A stretch of 64,000 nt of DNA. It comes from Streptomyces sp. NBC_00377 (GTDB lineage: Bacteria; Actinomycetota; Actinomycetes; Streptomycetales; Streptomycetaceae). Location of the stretch: NCBI RefSeq assembly GCF_036075115.1, contig NZ_CP107958.1, positions 558,001-622,000 of the forward strand. The letters run 5' to 3'. A program made the position numbers and the translations under genes. The notes beneath the pieces were generated by a model. The model had not been told where the DNA came from. It saw only the letters and a program-made list of their open reading frames with translations, and searched no databases. Of this stretch, positions 52,837 to 60,867 are shown in pieces; position 1 is the first letter of the stretch, and each line of letters starts with the position of its first letter.

Positions 52837-54236
52837 CGGGCCTCCTCCGGCTGCCCCTGCGCCCAGCGGACCTGGCCGGCGTCGGGCAGGGTGTGCAGCG
52901 GGTCGTAGTAGTGGTGGGTGCGGCGCAACGCCTCGGGGTCGTCGTGCTCGACCGAGGTCAGGTAGTTCTTGGACCAGTCGGAGATGCCGAGTTCACGGTC
53001 GTAGGCGTCGGCCTGGTGTACCCAGCGCTTGCCGACGTAGGGCACGTCGCACACCAGCCGCGGGGTGGCGAAGCCGGGCAGGTAGCCCATGATGGCGTGC
53101 TGGAGGCGCTGTGCCTCGGACAGCGGGAGCCGCCAGTGCTCGGCACCGGGCACGATGTCGCAGAGGTAGAAGTAGTACGGCATGATCTGCGCGCTGTCGA
53201 GCAGGGCGAAGCACAGGTCGAGCAGGGCCTCGGGCGTGTGGTTGACGCCGTGCAGGAGTACGCCCTGGTTGCGTATGTCGCGCAGGCCGGCGGCCAGCAG
53301 CGCGCGGGACGCCTCGGCGACCAGCGGGGTGACCTGCTGGACGGCGTTGGCGTGGGTGTGCATCGCCAGGCCGACGCCGCGCGCGGAGGCCTTGGCGGCG
53401 AGCTGGGCCATGCCGTCGAGCACTTCGGGGGCCAGCCAGTGCTGGGGCAGTCCGACCAGCCCCTTGCTGGCGAGCCGGATGTCCCGGACGTTGTCCAGGT
53501 CGAGGAGCCGGTCCACGAACGAACGCAGCCTGGGCCAGGGCACGTTGGCGACATCGCCGCCGGAGACGACGACGTCGCGCACGGTGGGGGTGGCGCGCAG
53601 ATAGGCGATCATCCGGTCGAGGCGGTCCGCAGGGCGCAGCACGAACCGGTACTTGTCGATCTGCGGGGTGGAGGTGCCGACCAGGTCCATGCGGGTGCAG
53701 TGGCCGCAGTACTGCGGGCAGGTGGTGACGAGTTCGGCGAGCACCTTGGTGGGATAGCGGTGGGTGAGGCCCTCGACCACCCACATCTCGGCCTCGTGCA
53801 GGGAGTCGCGGGAGGCCAGCGGGTGGCTGGGCCACCTGGGGTGCCTGTCGCTGGCGACGGGCAGCATGTAGCGGCGGACGGGGTCGGCGTACCAGGCGGT
53901 GGTGTCCGGCTCGGACGTGGGGGCGACGGTGTTGAGGACCTGCGGGGTGAGCAGGATCGGCATGGTCGCGAACTGCGCCTGGTCGGCAGCGAGATCGTCG
54001 TAGAACGCGTCGTCGAGCCCGGTTCCGGCCACCTCGCGCAGCTGCCGGACTCCCTTGACGCAGTGGGCGCGCTGCCACTGCGGGTCGCGCCACTCGGCGG
54101 GGGTGACGTGCCGCCAGGCCGGGAAGCGCCGCCAGTCGGGTTCGACGGCCTCGTGGCGACGGTAGGCGTACGGCTGGGCGAGCGCCTCGGTCGCTTCCCG
54201 GGTGGGCGGGGCGGGCGGCAGGGGTGCGGTTTTCAC
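52833..54236 (-). CDS. kamA: lysine 2,3-aminomutase (radical SAM)
   Basis: Radical SAM and PLP enzyme of 467 residues that makes beta-lysine from L-lysine. The iron-sulfur cluster motif is CPQYCGHC (Cys173, Cys177, Cys180), a CX3CX2C arrangement. The GGE-like SAM contact is VVSGGDVANVPW, and downstream ALLDSAQIMPYYFYLCDIV and PRLVCDVPYVGKRW belong to the family. The Lys in VGKRW is the likely PLP ligand. The GTG at 54236 has GAGG 6 nt upstream. It is the first of the tightly coupled kamA, kdd-kamD, kamE, A-domain, monooxygenase block, after a 169-bp gap from the upstream GNAT. Other amino-acid 2,3-aminomutases are possible, but the KamDE neighbours favour Lys. Confidence 0.9.
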   Translation of the reverse strand: MKTAPLPPAPPTREATEALAQPYAYRRHEAVEPDWRRFPAWRHVTPAEWRDPQWQRAHCVKGVRQLREVAGTGLDDAFYDDLAADQAQFATMPILLTPQVLNTVAPTSEPDTTAWYADPVRRYMLPVASDRHPRWPSHPLASRDSLHEAEMWVVEGLTHRYPTKVLAELVTTCPQYCGHCTRMDLVGTSTPQIDKYRFVLRPADRLDRMIAYLRATPTVRDVVVSGGDVANVPWPRLRSFVDRLLDLDNVRDIRLASKGLVGLPQHWLAPEVLDGMAQLAAKASARGVGLAMHTHANAVQQVTPLVAEASRALLAAGLRDIRNQGVLLHGVNHTPEALLDLCFALLDSAQIMPYYFYLCDIVPGAEHWRLPLSEAQRLQHAIMGYLPGFATPRLVCDVPYVGKRWVHQADAYDRELGISDWSKNYLTSVEHDDPEALRRTHHYYDPLHTLPDAGQVRWAQGQPEEAR

Positions 54237-54405
54237 GGGGTGCCTCGGATTTCTCCCGGCCGCCGGCGGCGGGTGGGGTCTCGGTGCGGGGCGGGGCACG
54301 GCCACGGGCGTGTGCGGCCGTCACCTCGGGTGCGGGCCGGAGCCGGATGGGTGCTCCGTCGGATCGGGTGGGACGGCGCGGGACGGGACGCGCGCCGGTG
54401 CCCGG

Positions 54406-54900
54406 TCAGGCGGTGCGGACGTAGACGAACTGACCGTCGTGGTCGGGGCGGCGGACGAAGCCGGCGCGTTCCATGACACGTTGCGAGGGGGTGTTGGCGG
54501 GCGTGGTCGTGGCGACGACCGTGGCGACGCCCCGGTCGTCCAGCGCCCGGCGGGAGAGCGCGGCCAGGGCCTCGGTGGCGTAGCCGCGGCCGCGGGCGTC
54601 CGGGTGGAGGTCGAAGCCGATCTCCACCGAGCCGTCCGCCGGCGGTCCGTGGAAGCCCATCCCGCCGACGACGCGGCCGTCCTCGGTGCGGACGAGCACG
54701 TACATGCCCCAGCCGGGCCGGTGCAGTCCGGCCGCATGGGCGGCGGCGAGCAGACCCGCCGCCTCCCGCGAGCCCTCCCCGGGGGTTCCGCCCAGCCAGT
54801 CCAGTCCGCCGGGCCGGCCCTCCCGCAGCTCCAGTGCCTCGGCCGGCAGTACCTCCCGCAGCCGGAGCCGGTCGGTGGAGAGGACGGTGGCCCGGGTCAC
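54406..54900 (-). CDS. GNAT acetyltransferase (RimJ/RimL-like)
   Basis: Acetyltransferase of 164 residues. The N-terminal STDRLRLREVLPAEALEL, the motif A core VEIGFDLHPDARGRGYATEA for acetyl-CoA pyrophosphate binding, and motif B NTPSQRVMERAGFVRRP are all clear. It may acylate an amine of a building block or product, or give self-resistance by N-acetylation; the beta-amino groups made by the Kam enzymes would be plausible targets. It overlaps the aminotransferase gene by 4 bp and is the last gene before the 169-bp gap ahead of kamA. Confidence 0.87.
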   Translation of the reverse strand: MTRATVLSTDRLRLREVLPAEALELREGRPGGLDWLGGTPGEGSREAAGLLAAAHAAGLHRPGWGMYVLVRTEDGRVVGGMGFHGPPADGSVEIGFDLHPDARGRGYATEALAALSRRALDDRGVATVVATTTPANTPSQRVMERAGFVRRPDHDGQFVYVRTA

Positions 54901-55973
54901 CGCTGCTCCTGTGCGACGGGGCGAGGGGCCGGCGTGCGGTGGGCGTCGGTGACGGGGGCGACGATGTCGAGGGCGTCGAGGAGGCGTTCGAGGTCCGCGG
55001 CCTCACCGACGGAGATCCGCAGGTACCCGTCGAGTCCGAAACGGCCGGCGTCGCGGACGAGGATGCCGTGGTCGCGCTCGAGGAGCCGTTCGGCCCGCGC
55101 GGAGTCGGGCACCGGCACGGCGAGGAAATTCGTCACCGACGGCAGCGCGCCGCGCCCCCGGGCGGCCAGGTCGGCCCGGAACCGCTCCCGGGCCACGGTG
55201 TTGCCCCGCCGTACCCGCTCCAGGTGGCCGCGGTCGGCGAGCGCGGCCACGGCGGCGGCCTGTGCCGCGCGGTTGACGCTGAACGGCATGCTGCCCTGCA
55301 CCTGGCGCAGCCGGCCCACGAGGTCGGCGCTGCCCACGGCGTAGCCGATGCGCAGCCCGGCCAGCCCGTGCGCCTTGGAGAAGGTGCGCAGCGCCAGCAC
55401 GGGGGCGCCGGTGCCGAGGTAGTCGAGGACCTGGGGGGTGCCGGGCGGGGCGAAGTCCAGGTAGGCCTCGTCGACCACGAGGGGGGTGCCGGTGGCGCTC
55501 GCCCGTTCGACGAGGAGGTCGAAGGCGGCCCGGTCCAGGGCGCCTCCCGTCGGGTTGTGCGGGTTGCACACGTACGCCACACCCGCGCTGTCGAAGGCGG
55601 CGGCCAGGGCGTCGACGCTGTCCACGGGAACCTCGCGGCAGCCGCGCCCGGCGTTCTCCAGGCAGATCCGGTAGCCGGGGAAGGTGCCCGCCGTGGTGAC
55701 GCCGGGGCGTTGCCGGTCGCCCAGGCAGAGCGCGCTGAGCAGGACCAGTTCGTCGCTGCCGTTGGCGACGGCGACCTGGTCCGGCCGGACGCCCAGCAGC
55801 TCGGCGACGGCCCGGGCGGGCGCGGTGCGGGTGGGGTCGGGGTAGGTACCGGTGTCGTCGACGGCCCGGTGGGCGGCGGCCAGGGCGTGTGGGCTGGGGC
55901 CGTACGGGCTCTCGCTGAGGTGGAGGCGCGCGGGCGCGCCGGCCGGGGTGCGCGCGACGACGGGGGCGGTCAT
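54897..55973 (-). CDS. HisC-like class I/II aminotransferase
   Basis: PLP-dependent aminotransferase of 358 residues resembling histidinol-phosphate aminotransferase. The N-terminal LHLSESPYGPSPHAL corresponds to the LxxNExPxGxSP of HisC with Ser in place of Asn. Substrate and cofactor segments follow: VANGSDELVLL, YVCNPHNPTGG, VVDEAYLDF and the PLP Lys in RTFSKAHGLAGLRIGYAVG. It is not in a his operon and sits inside the biosynthetic operon, with ATGA overlaps on both sides, so it is probably a pathway aminotransferase. The ketone made by Kdd is one conceivable substrate. Confidence 0.88.
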   Translation of the reverse strand: MTAPVVARTPAGAPARLHLSESPYGPSPHALAAAHRAVDDTGTYPDPTRTAPARAVAELLGVRPDQVAVANGSDELVLLSALCLGDRQRPGVTTAGTFPGYRICLENAGRGCREVPVDSVDALAAAFDSAGVAYVCNPHNPTGGALDRAAFDLLVERASATGTPLVVDEAYLDFAPPGTPQVLDYLGTGAPVLALRTFSKAHGLAGLRIGYAVGSADLVGRLRQVQGSMPFSVNRAAQAAAVAALADRGHLERVRRGNTVARERFRADLAARGRGALPSVTNFLAVPVPDSARAERLLERDHGILVRDAGRFGLDGYLRISVGEAADLERLLDALDIVAPVTDAHRTPAPRPVAQEQR

Positions 55974-56386
55974 CGTCCACCGCCGAGCAGCAGGCCGAAG
56001 CAGTAACTGCCGGGCTCGGCCTCCAGGGTGAGGAAGCGGTGCTCGGCCCCGGCGGGAACGCGCAGCAGGGCGGGCGAGGTCAGCTCGTGCCGTTCGCCGT
56101 CGACGAGGACCTCGATGCGTGCGCCGCCGGGGTGGGGCGAGACCAGGAAGTAGATCTCGTCGACCTCGTGGCGGTGCGGATCGGCGACCGGCTTGCCGAC
56201 CAAGTGGTCGATGGGGCCCCCGGCCAGCTCGACGGGGACGCCGCCGAACATGTCGGCCGTGAGGTAGAAGGGCGCCGGTGCGTGGTGCCCGGCCACCGGC
56301 AGGAACCGGGGGATGTCGGTGCGGATCTCGGCGCCCGCCGCGGGCGGGAGCGGGGCGGGTGCGGGCGTCGGCGTCTCGGTGGTCAT
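55970..56386 (-). CDS. small metal-binding cupin
   Basis: Single-domain cupin of 138 residues. The first cupin motif is DPHRHEVDEIYFLV (H-x-H-x3-E) and the second is LLRVPAGAEHRF, so all four usual metal ligands are present. The N-terminus is Pro/Ala-rich. Small cupins in biosynthetic operons act as dioxygenases, isomerases, epimerases or regulatory partners; this one cannot be placed further. It is coupled by ATGA overlaps to the ATP-grasp gene upstream and the aminotransferase gene downstream, suggesting the three work in sequence. Confidence 0.8.
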   Translation of the reverse strand: MTTETPTPAPAPLPPAAGAEIRTDIPRFLPVAGHHAPAPFYLTADMFGGVPVELAGGPIDHLVGKPVADPHRHEVDEIYFLVSPHPGGARIEVLVDGERHELTSPALLRVPAGAEHRFLTLEAEPGSYCFGLLLGGGR

Positions 56387-57720
56387 CGGGGGGCCTTTCG
56401 TCGGTCGGGGGCGGTGAGGGGGCCGTGGCCGGCCAGGTCGCGGGCGCGCACGGTGTGCGTGTCCGCCGAGCCGGGGGCGTCGGCGAAGGTGTAGGTGAGG
56501 GCGTCGAGGGCCCGGTCCAGGTCGGCGAGCATGGCTCTGTGGTCGTCGGCCGTGCCCCACAGCACGGCCAGCTCGGCGGTGCCGACACCGGGCGGGATCC
56601 GGGTGCCGGGCCGTATCCGGGTCTCGTAACCGTCGAGGCCGGGCACGGCGAGCGCGTCCGCGACCCCCTGCACACCCATCAGCAGGCCGCCCTCGGCCGG
56701 GGCGGGCACCGCACGGGCGTACACCACGCGTTCCTGCGGCGCCCAGGTCCCGGGGGCGGGGCCGCCCAGCGCGATCCGGCCCGCCAGGGCCACCGGGTCC
56801 AGTCCGCCCGCCAGCCGGCCGAGGCCGCTCTGGAAGCCGCCCAGTCTGCCGTTGACCTCGATCAGCCGGGGTCCGTGCGCGGTGAGTTTGACCTCGGTGT
56901 GGGTGATGCCGGTGCGCAGCCCGAGTGCCTCGACGGCGCGGCCGGCCAGATCGAGCACCGCCGCCCGCTCGGCGTCGTCGAGCGGCGCCGGCCAGTAGTG
57001 GCCGACCTCGCGGAACGGCGGGGCGAGCGGGAACTTCCCGGTCACCGCCCAGTGCGTGACCCGGCCGTCCACCACCGCGCTCTCCACCGAGACGTGGTCG
57101 CCGAACGGGGCGCGGTCGACGCCGGCGAGGTACTCCTCGAGGACGAGGGCCTCTTCCGCCCTCTCGCCGTCCCGGCCGGCCAGCAGCTCCGCCGTGAGCG
57201 CGGCCCCGGTGTCCGCGTCGCGCACCGGATGGGTGCTGCGGCTGCCCTCGCCCCGCACCGGTTTGAGGACGGCGGGCAGCCCCACCGCGGCGAGCGCGGG
57301 CGCCCAGTCGCGCGGGGTGCGCAGCAACCGGGTCCGCACCGGGTCCACGCCGCGTTCACGGAGCCTGCGCCGCTGCTCGTACTTGTCCGTCAGCAGCCGT
57401 ACCGTGTCGGCGTCGTGGTAGGGCAGTCCGAGCCGTGCGGCGAGTTCCGCGGTCGTGGCGAGCCGGCGTTCGCTGAAGGTCAGCACGGCGTCGGGACGGT
57501 GTGCCGTGAGGAGCGATGCGGCCTTGTCGAGGGCGGCCGCGCTGTCACCCTCCACGGCGACGACGGGCGCCAGGTCGGCCAGGAGTGGCGCGACCTGCTC
57601 GGTGTGAGCCGAGCGGCACACGGCGAGGACGACGTCTGCGAGCGGTTCGAGACGGTCCACGATGTCCGCGGGGGCGACGGAGCCGAAGTCGTAGACGACG
57701 GTGATCACCGGGCGTGGCAT
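56383..57720 (-). CDS. ATP-grasp ligase
   Basis: ATP-grasp family ligase of 445 residues, which typically joins a carboxylate to an amine through an acylphosphate. An N-terminal Rossmann-like region (about 5-110) is followed by the ATP-grasp lobes: DKYEQRRRLRERGVDPVRT, LPAVLKPVRGEGSRSTHPV (ATP lysine), LVLEEYLAGVD and HTEVKLTAHGPRLIEVNGR with the Mg-binding Glu and Asn. It resembles amino-acid ligases such as BacD/LysX-like enzymes. It could couple beta-lysine or diaminohexanoate to another amino acid outside the NRPS. The gene lies 11 bp after a GNAT gene and is coupled to the cupin. Confidence 0.87.
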   Translation of the reverse strand: MPRPVITVVYDFGSVAPADIVDRLEPLADVVLAVCRSAHTEQVAPLLADLAPVVAVEGDSAAALDKAASLLTAHRPDAVLTFSERRLATTAELAARLGLPYHDADTVRLLTDKYEQRRRLRERGVDPVRTRLLRTPRDWAPALAAVGLPAVLKPVRGEGSRSTHPVRDADTGAALTAELLAGRDGERAEEALVLEEYLAGVDRAPFGDHVSVESAVVDGRVTHWAVTGKFPLAPPFREVGHYWPAPLDDAERAAVLDLAGRAVEALGLRTGITHTEVKLTAHGPRLIEVNGRLGGFQSGLGRLAGGLDPVALAGRIALGGPAPGTWAPQERVVYARAVPAPAEGGLLMGVQGVADALAVPGLDGYETRIRPGTRIPPGVGTAELAVLWGTADDHRAMLADLDRALDALTYTFADAPGSADTHTVRARDLAGHGPLTAPDRRKAPR

Positions 57721-57731
57721 GGCGACCGTCC

Positions 57732-58457
57732 TCAGGCGTCGATGTGGTCGGGTTCGGGTGCGTGACGCACGCCGGAGAGGGCGGCGGACAGCCCGGTGGC
57801 CGCGGGGGCGCCCGTCGTGGCCTCGGCCGTGAACATGCCGAGCGCCGGCTCCAGGCCGTCGATCTCCGCCGGGACGGCACGCGCCGCCTCCCAGTCGGCG
57901 CGCCGCAGCCGATAGCGGTCGCTGACGGCGCGCGCCCCGCGGACGGCGTTGATCTGCGTGCCGTCGTGGGAGAAGCCGAACTTGCGGCACACGGCCTGCG
58001 AGGCGGTGTTCTCCCGCCGTACGACGGAGAAGGCGTCCTGTGCGCCAAGGCCCGCGAAGGCCAGTTCGAGGACGGCGGCGCGGGCATGACCGCCCAGGCC
58101 CATGCCCTGGTGGCGCAGACCGAGCCAGGAGGTCAGGAGCACCTCGCGGGTCACCGCGAAGTCGCGTGCGCCCAGGGACTGGGAGCCCACCACCTCGCCG
58201 TCGTGCACCACCACCAGGTACAGCGTCCAGTCGTCGGGACTCCACTGGGCCATGGCGTTCCAGTGGCGTTGGAGGACCCTGCGGGCGACGGTGGCCGGGT
58301 CGCCGTCCGTCCACTGCGAGAAGAAGGGCATGAAGCCGGGCGTGTGCACGCCCTCGGCGCCCAGCGCGGCGAGCGCGTCGAGGTCCTGCGGGGTCGGCCA
58401 GCGCAGTTCGACGAGCGGGGTGCGCACGGTGATGCCGCTCAAAGGCCAGTGCTGCAT
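57732..58457 (-). CDS. GNAT acetyltransferase with C-terminal extension
   Basis: Acetyltransferase of 241 residues of the RimJ/RimL type: LVELRWPTPQDLDALAAL, the substrate loop FMPFFSQWTDGD, motif A SWLGLRHQGMGLGGHARAAV and motif B NTASQAVCRKFGFSHDG. The C-terminal tail of about 50 residues is longer than in typical relatives. A perfect Shine-Dalgarno (TAGGAGGT) lies 8 nt before the ATG. It could N-acylate an intermediate or confer self-protection. It is second in a run of closely spaced operon genes between the MFS exporter and the ATP-grasp gene. Confidence 0.87.
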   Translation of the reverse strand: MQHWPLSGITVRTPLVELRWPTPQDLDALAALGAEGVHTPGFMPFFSQWTDGDPATVARRVLQRHWNAMAQWSPDDWTLYLVVVHDGEVVGSQSLGARDFAVTREVLLTSWLGLRHQGMGLGGHARAAVLELAFAGLGAQDAFSVVRRENTASQAVCRKFGFSHDGTQINAVRGARAVSDRYRLRRADWEAARAVPAEIDGLEPALGMFTAEATTGAPAATGLSAALSGVRHAPEPDHIDA

Positions 58458-58470
58458 GTCGGGATACCTC

Positions 58471-59790
58471 CTAGGAGCCGCTGGCGGCGGTGACGGGGGC
58501 GGATCCGGTGGCCGCGGGCTCGTCGGCCTCGGCTTCCGGCGCCGGGTCGGGCAGGTCGGCGCCGGCCGGCAGGGTGCGGCGCAGGGCCGGTCCCACGAGG
58601 GCGACGGCGGCGCAGACGGCGATGAGGGCGACGACCAGCGGCAGGCCGTCGGCGAACGGGAGTGTGGCCCCGGCGAGGAGGGGACCGGCCACCGAGCCGG
58701 TGGAGACGGCCACCGACAGCATGGCGTTGACCCGGCCCCGGGCGCGTTCCCCGGCGAGGTCGTTGAGCAGTGCGGTGACCACGGGGAACACCAGGGCCTC
58801 CCCCACCGACAGCAGCAGCACCCCGGCCATCGCCGCGCCCGTCGCGGCGGCGCCGTGCTGACGGCCCGCGACCAGGACGAGGGCCCAGGCCGCCACCCAC
58901 AGCAGGCCGGTGACGGAGAGCACGGTGCTGCGGCGCACGCGCTGGACGCGTTCGCCGAGGACCACCTGGGTGAGCACGGCGACGACGACGTTCACGGCGA
59001 AGGTGCCCGACAGTCCCTCCGGGCCCACGGCGCCGCCGGCCGTGAGGTAGCCGGGCAGCCCGGACCTCAGCTGCCCGTACGACACCAGCGAACACAGCGT
59101 CACCGTGCCGAGCAGCACCGCGAGGGCCCGGTGCCCCAGCACCTCGCGGTAGCCGACCGGCCCGGCCGGGGCCGTCTTCCGGCTGCCGCGCTCGATGCGC
59201 GGCAGCAGCAGCAGGAAGGCCGCGCCGGCGGCCACGAAGGTGGCGCCGTCGGCGATGTAGAGCGCCGTGAAGCGGGCCGCACGGGACCCCGGCCCCGAGG
59301 CGGCCACCAGGCCGCCGACGAGGACGCCGAGTCCGGTCATCGCGTTGAAGACGGCGTAGTCGGCCGAGAAGGCGAGCCCGCGCTCGCGGGCCGTGGCGGC
59401 GCCGGCGTACAGGTAGCGCAGGACCGTGCCCACTCCGCTGATGCCGAGCCCGTACACCACGGCGGCGGTGAGCGCGGTCGGCGCCGAGGTGACGAAGGCG
59501 TACAGGGCGGTGCCCACTCCGGCGACGCACATCACCAGGGTGACGACGGTGCGCGGCGCGAGCCGGTCCAGAACGGCGCCCCAGGCGAGGCCGCCGACCA
59601 CGGAGGTGGCGGCCTGCACGGCGAGGGTCGCCGCGGGGATCCAGGACGCGAGGCCGCGGACCTGGTCCAGGTAGATCCAGAGGAACGGCAGGACCAGGCC
59701 GCCGCCGAAGGAGTTGACCGCGTTGACCGCCAGCACGGCCCGGGTGCGCGGGGAGAACTCGCGCAGGACCGCGAGGGGGTTGGCGCTCAC
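58471..59790 (-). CDS. MFS transporter
   Basis: Major facilitator of 439 residues with about twelve hydrophobic helices and a short loop after the sixth (RIERGSRKTAPAGPVGYREV). The GTG at 59790 overlaps the methyltransferase stop (GTGA). Segments such as VNSFGGGLVLPFLWIYLDQVR and the motif-A-like loop GAVLDRLAPRTVV place it with DHA1/DHA12-type drug exporters. It is the second exporter of the region (the first is at 38838), consistent with either two products or export plus resistance. The substrate is inferred from context only. Confidence 0.87.
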   Translation of the reverse strand: MSANPLAVLREFSPRTRAVLAVNAVNSFGGGLVLPFLWIYLDQVRGLASWIPAATLAVQAATSVVGGLAWGAVLDRLAPRTVVTLVMCVAGVGTALYAFVTSAPTALTAAVVYGLGISGVGTVLRYLYAGAATARERGLAFSADYAVFNAMTGLGVLVGGLVAASGPGSRAARFTALYIADGATFVAAGAAFLLLLPRIERGSRKTAPAGPVGYREVLGHRALAVLLGTVTLCSLVSYGQLRSGLPGYLTAGGAVGPEGLSGTFAVNVVVAVLTQVVLGERVQRVRRSTVLSVTGLLWVAAWALVLVAGRQHGAAATGAAMAGVLLLSVGEALVFPVVTALLNDLAGERARGRVNAMLSVAVSTGSVAGPLLAGATLPFADGLPLVVALIAVCAAVALVGPALRRTLPAGADLPDPAPEAEADEPAATGSAPVTAASGS

Positions 59791-60851
59791 CGGGCTTCCA
59801 GGACGTACAGCCACGAGTGCGGGGTGCCGAAGGGGACCGTGCGCACCGGGTGCAGGCCCGCGGCCGCGAAGAGTTCCTCGTACGTCTCCTTGGTGTGCAG
59901 AGGTACGCCCATGAGGGCGTGGGCGAGTTCGTAGCCGAGGGAGAACACCGGCAGGCGGGCGGAGCCCTCGGCCTCGGGGCGGAGCATCGTGTCGGCGAGG
60001 ACGAAGGTCCGGGCGGCGGGGAACGCCTCGCGCAGCCGGGTGAACAGGTGCGGGCGGGTGTCGGGGTCGGCGAGCAGGTCGTGCAGCAGGAAGAAGCTCA
60101 TCACCGTGTCCACCTCGGCGATGGCGTCGTGGTGGGCCTCGCGGTGACAGACGTCGAGCACGTCGGCGCGGATCGCCCGGACCCGGTCCTCCAGGCCCGC
60201 CTCGGCGATGGTGCGCCGGCCGAGTTCGGTGGCGGGGCCGCTGATGTCCAGGCCGAGGCCGCGGGTGCCGGGCCTGGCGCCGACGACCCGGCTGACCCGG
60301 GCGGAGATGCCGCTGCCGAGGTCGGCGAGGGTACGGAAGTCGACGCCGGCGAGGACGTCGTCGAGGGTCGTGGACATGAAGGAGCGGTCGTTCTGGCCGG
60401 AGCCGAGGGCGACCATCGCCTCGTCGCGCAGCAGGGTGTCGCCGAAGGTGGCCTCGCCGGTGGCCAGTCGGGCGGCGCCGGAGAAGAGGTCGCTGTAGCC
60501 GCCGACGGCCCAGGTGAAGTAGCCGCGCATGCGGAGCGTCTCGCGTCCGGCGTCGGTGAGGGCCGCGGTGTCGCCGTCGTCCTCCAGCCGCAGCCAGCCG
60601 CAGACGGCCGCGGCGCGCAGTACCTCGCGGACGACGCGTTCGCGGACGGCCGGCCCGGCGGAGCGCACGAAGGCGGGGATGTCCAGGCGGGGTTCGGCGG
60701 CCAGGCGGTCCCAGACGCCGAGCCGGTCGAGGGTGTGCACGACGGTCGCGGCGACGTAGCCGTTGAACGCCTCGTCGACGCCGATCGGGGCGGGGGCGGC
60801 GCCGTACCAGTCGGCGGGCAGCGCGTGGGGCGGGGTGTGCAGGAGTGTCAT
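59787..60851 (-). CDS. SAM-dependent methyltransferase
   Basis: Class I methyltransferase of 354 residues. A helical N-terminal domain (about 20-130) with VRERVVREVLRAAAVCGWLR precedes the Rossmann core. SAM motif I is LADLGSGISARVSR, the acidic residue at the end of strand 2 is in GLGLDISG, and motif II/III is in VDTVMSFFLLHDLL. Fusion of a winged-helix-like N-domain to the SAM domain is usual in natural-product O- and N-methyltransferases. The ATG at 60851 follows GGAAC; an ATG at 60890 inside the previous gene is an alternative start. What it methylates is unknown. Confidence 0.87.
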   Translation of the reverse strand: MTLLHTPPHALPADWYGAAPAPIGVDEAFNGYVAATVVHTLDRLGVWDRLAAEPRLDIPAFVRSAGPAVRERVVREVLRAAAVCGWLRLEDDGDTAALTDAGRETLRMRGYFTWAVGGYSDLFSGAARLATGEATFGDTLLRDEAMVALGSGQNDRSFMSTTLDDVLAGVDFRTLADLGSGISARVSRVVGARPGTRGLGLDISGPATELGRRTIAEAGLEDRVRAIRADVLDVCHREAHHDAIAEVDTVMSFFLLHDLLADPDTRPHLFTRLREAFPAARTFVLADTMLRPEAEGSARLPVFSLGYELAHALMGVPLHTKETYEELFAAAGLHPVRTVPFGTPHSWLYVLEAR

Positions 60852-60867
60852 GGCGGTTCCGTTCCGG

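Noticed and set aside
54897..55973. Assignment of the aminotransferase as a capreomycidine synthase (VioD) to go with the VioC-like oxygenase
   Set aside because: The motifs are of the HisC type (YVCNPHNPTGG, SKAHGLAGLR), and the gene is in the other operon beside lysine-modifying genes, so context does not support a cyclising arginine enzyme.
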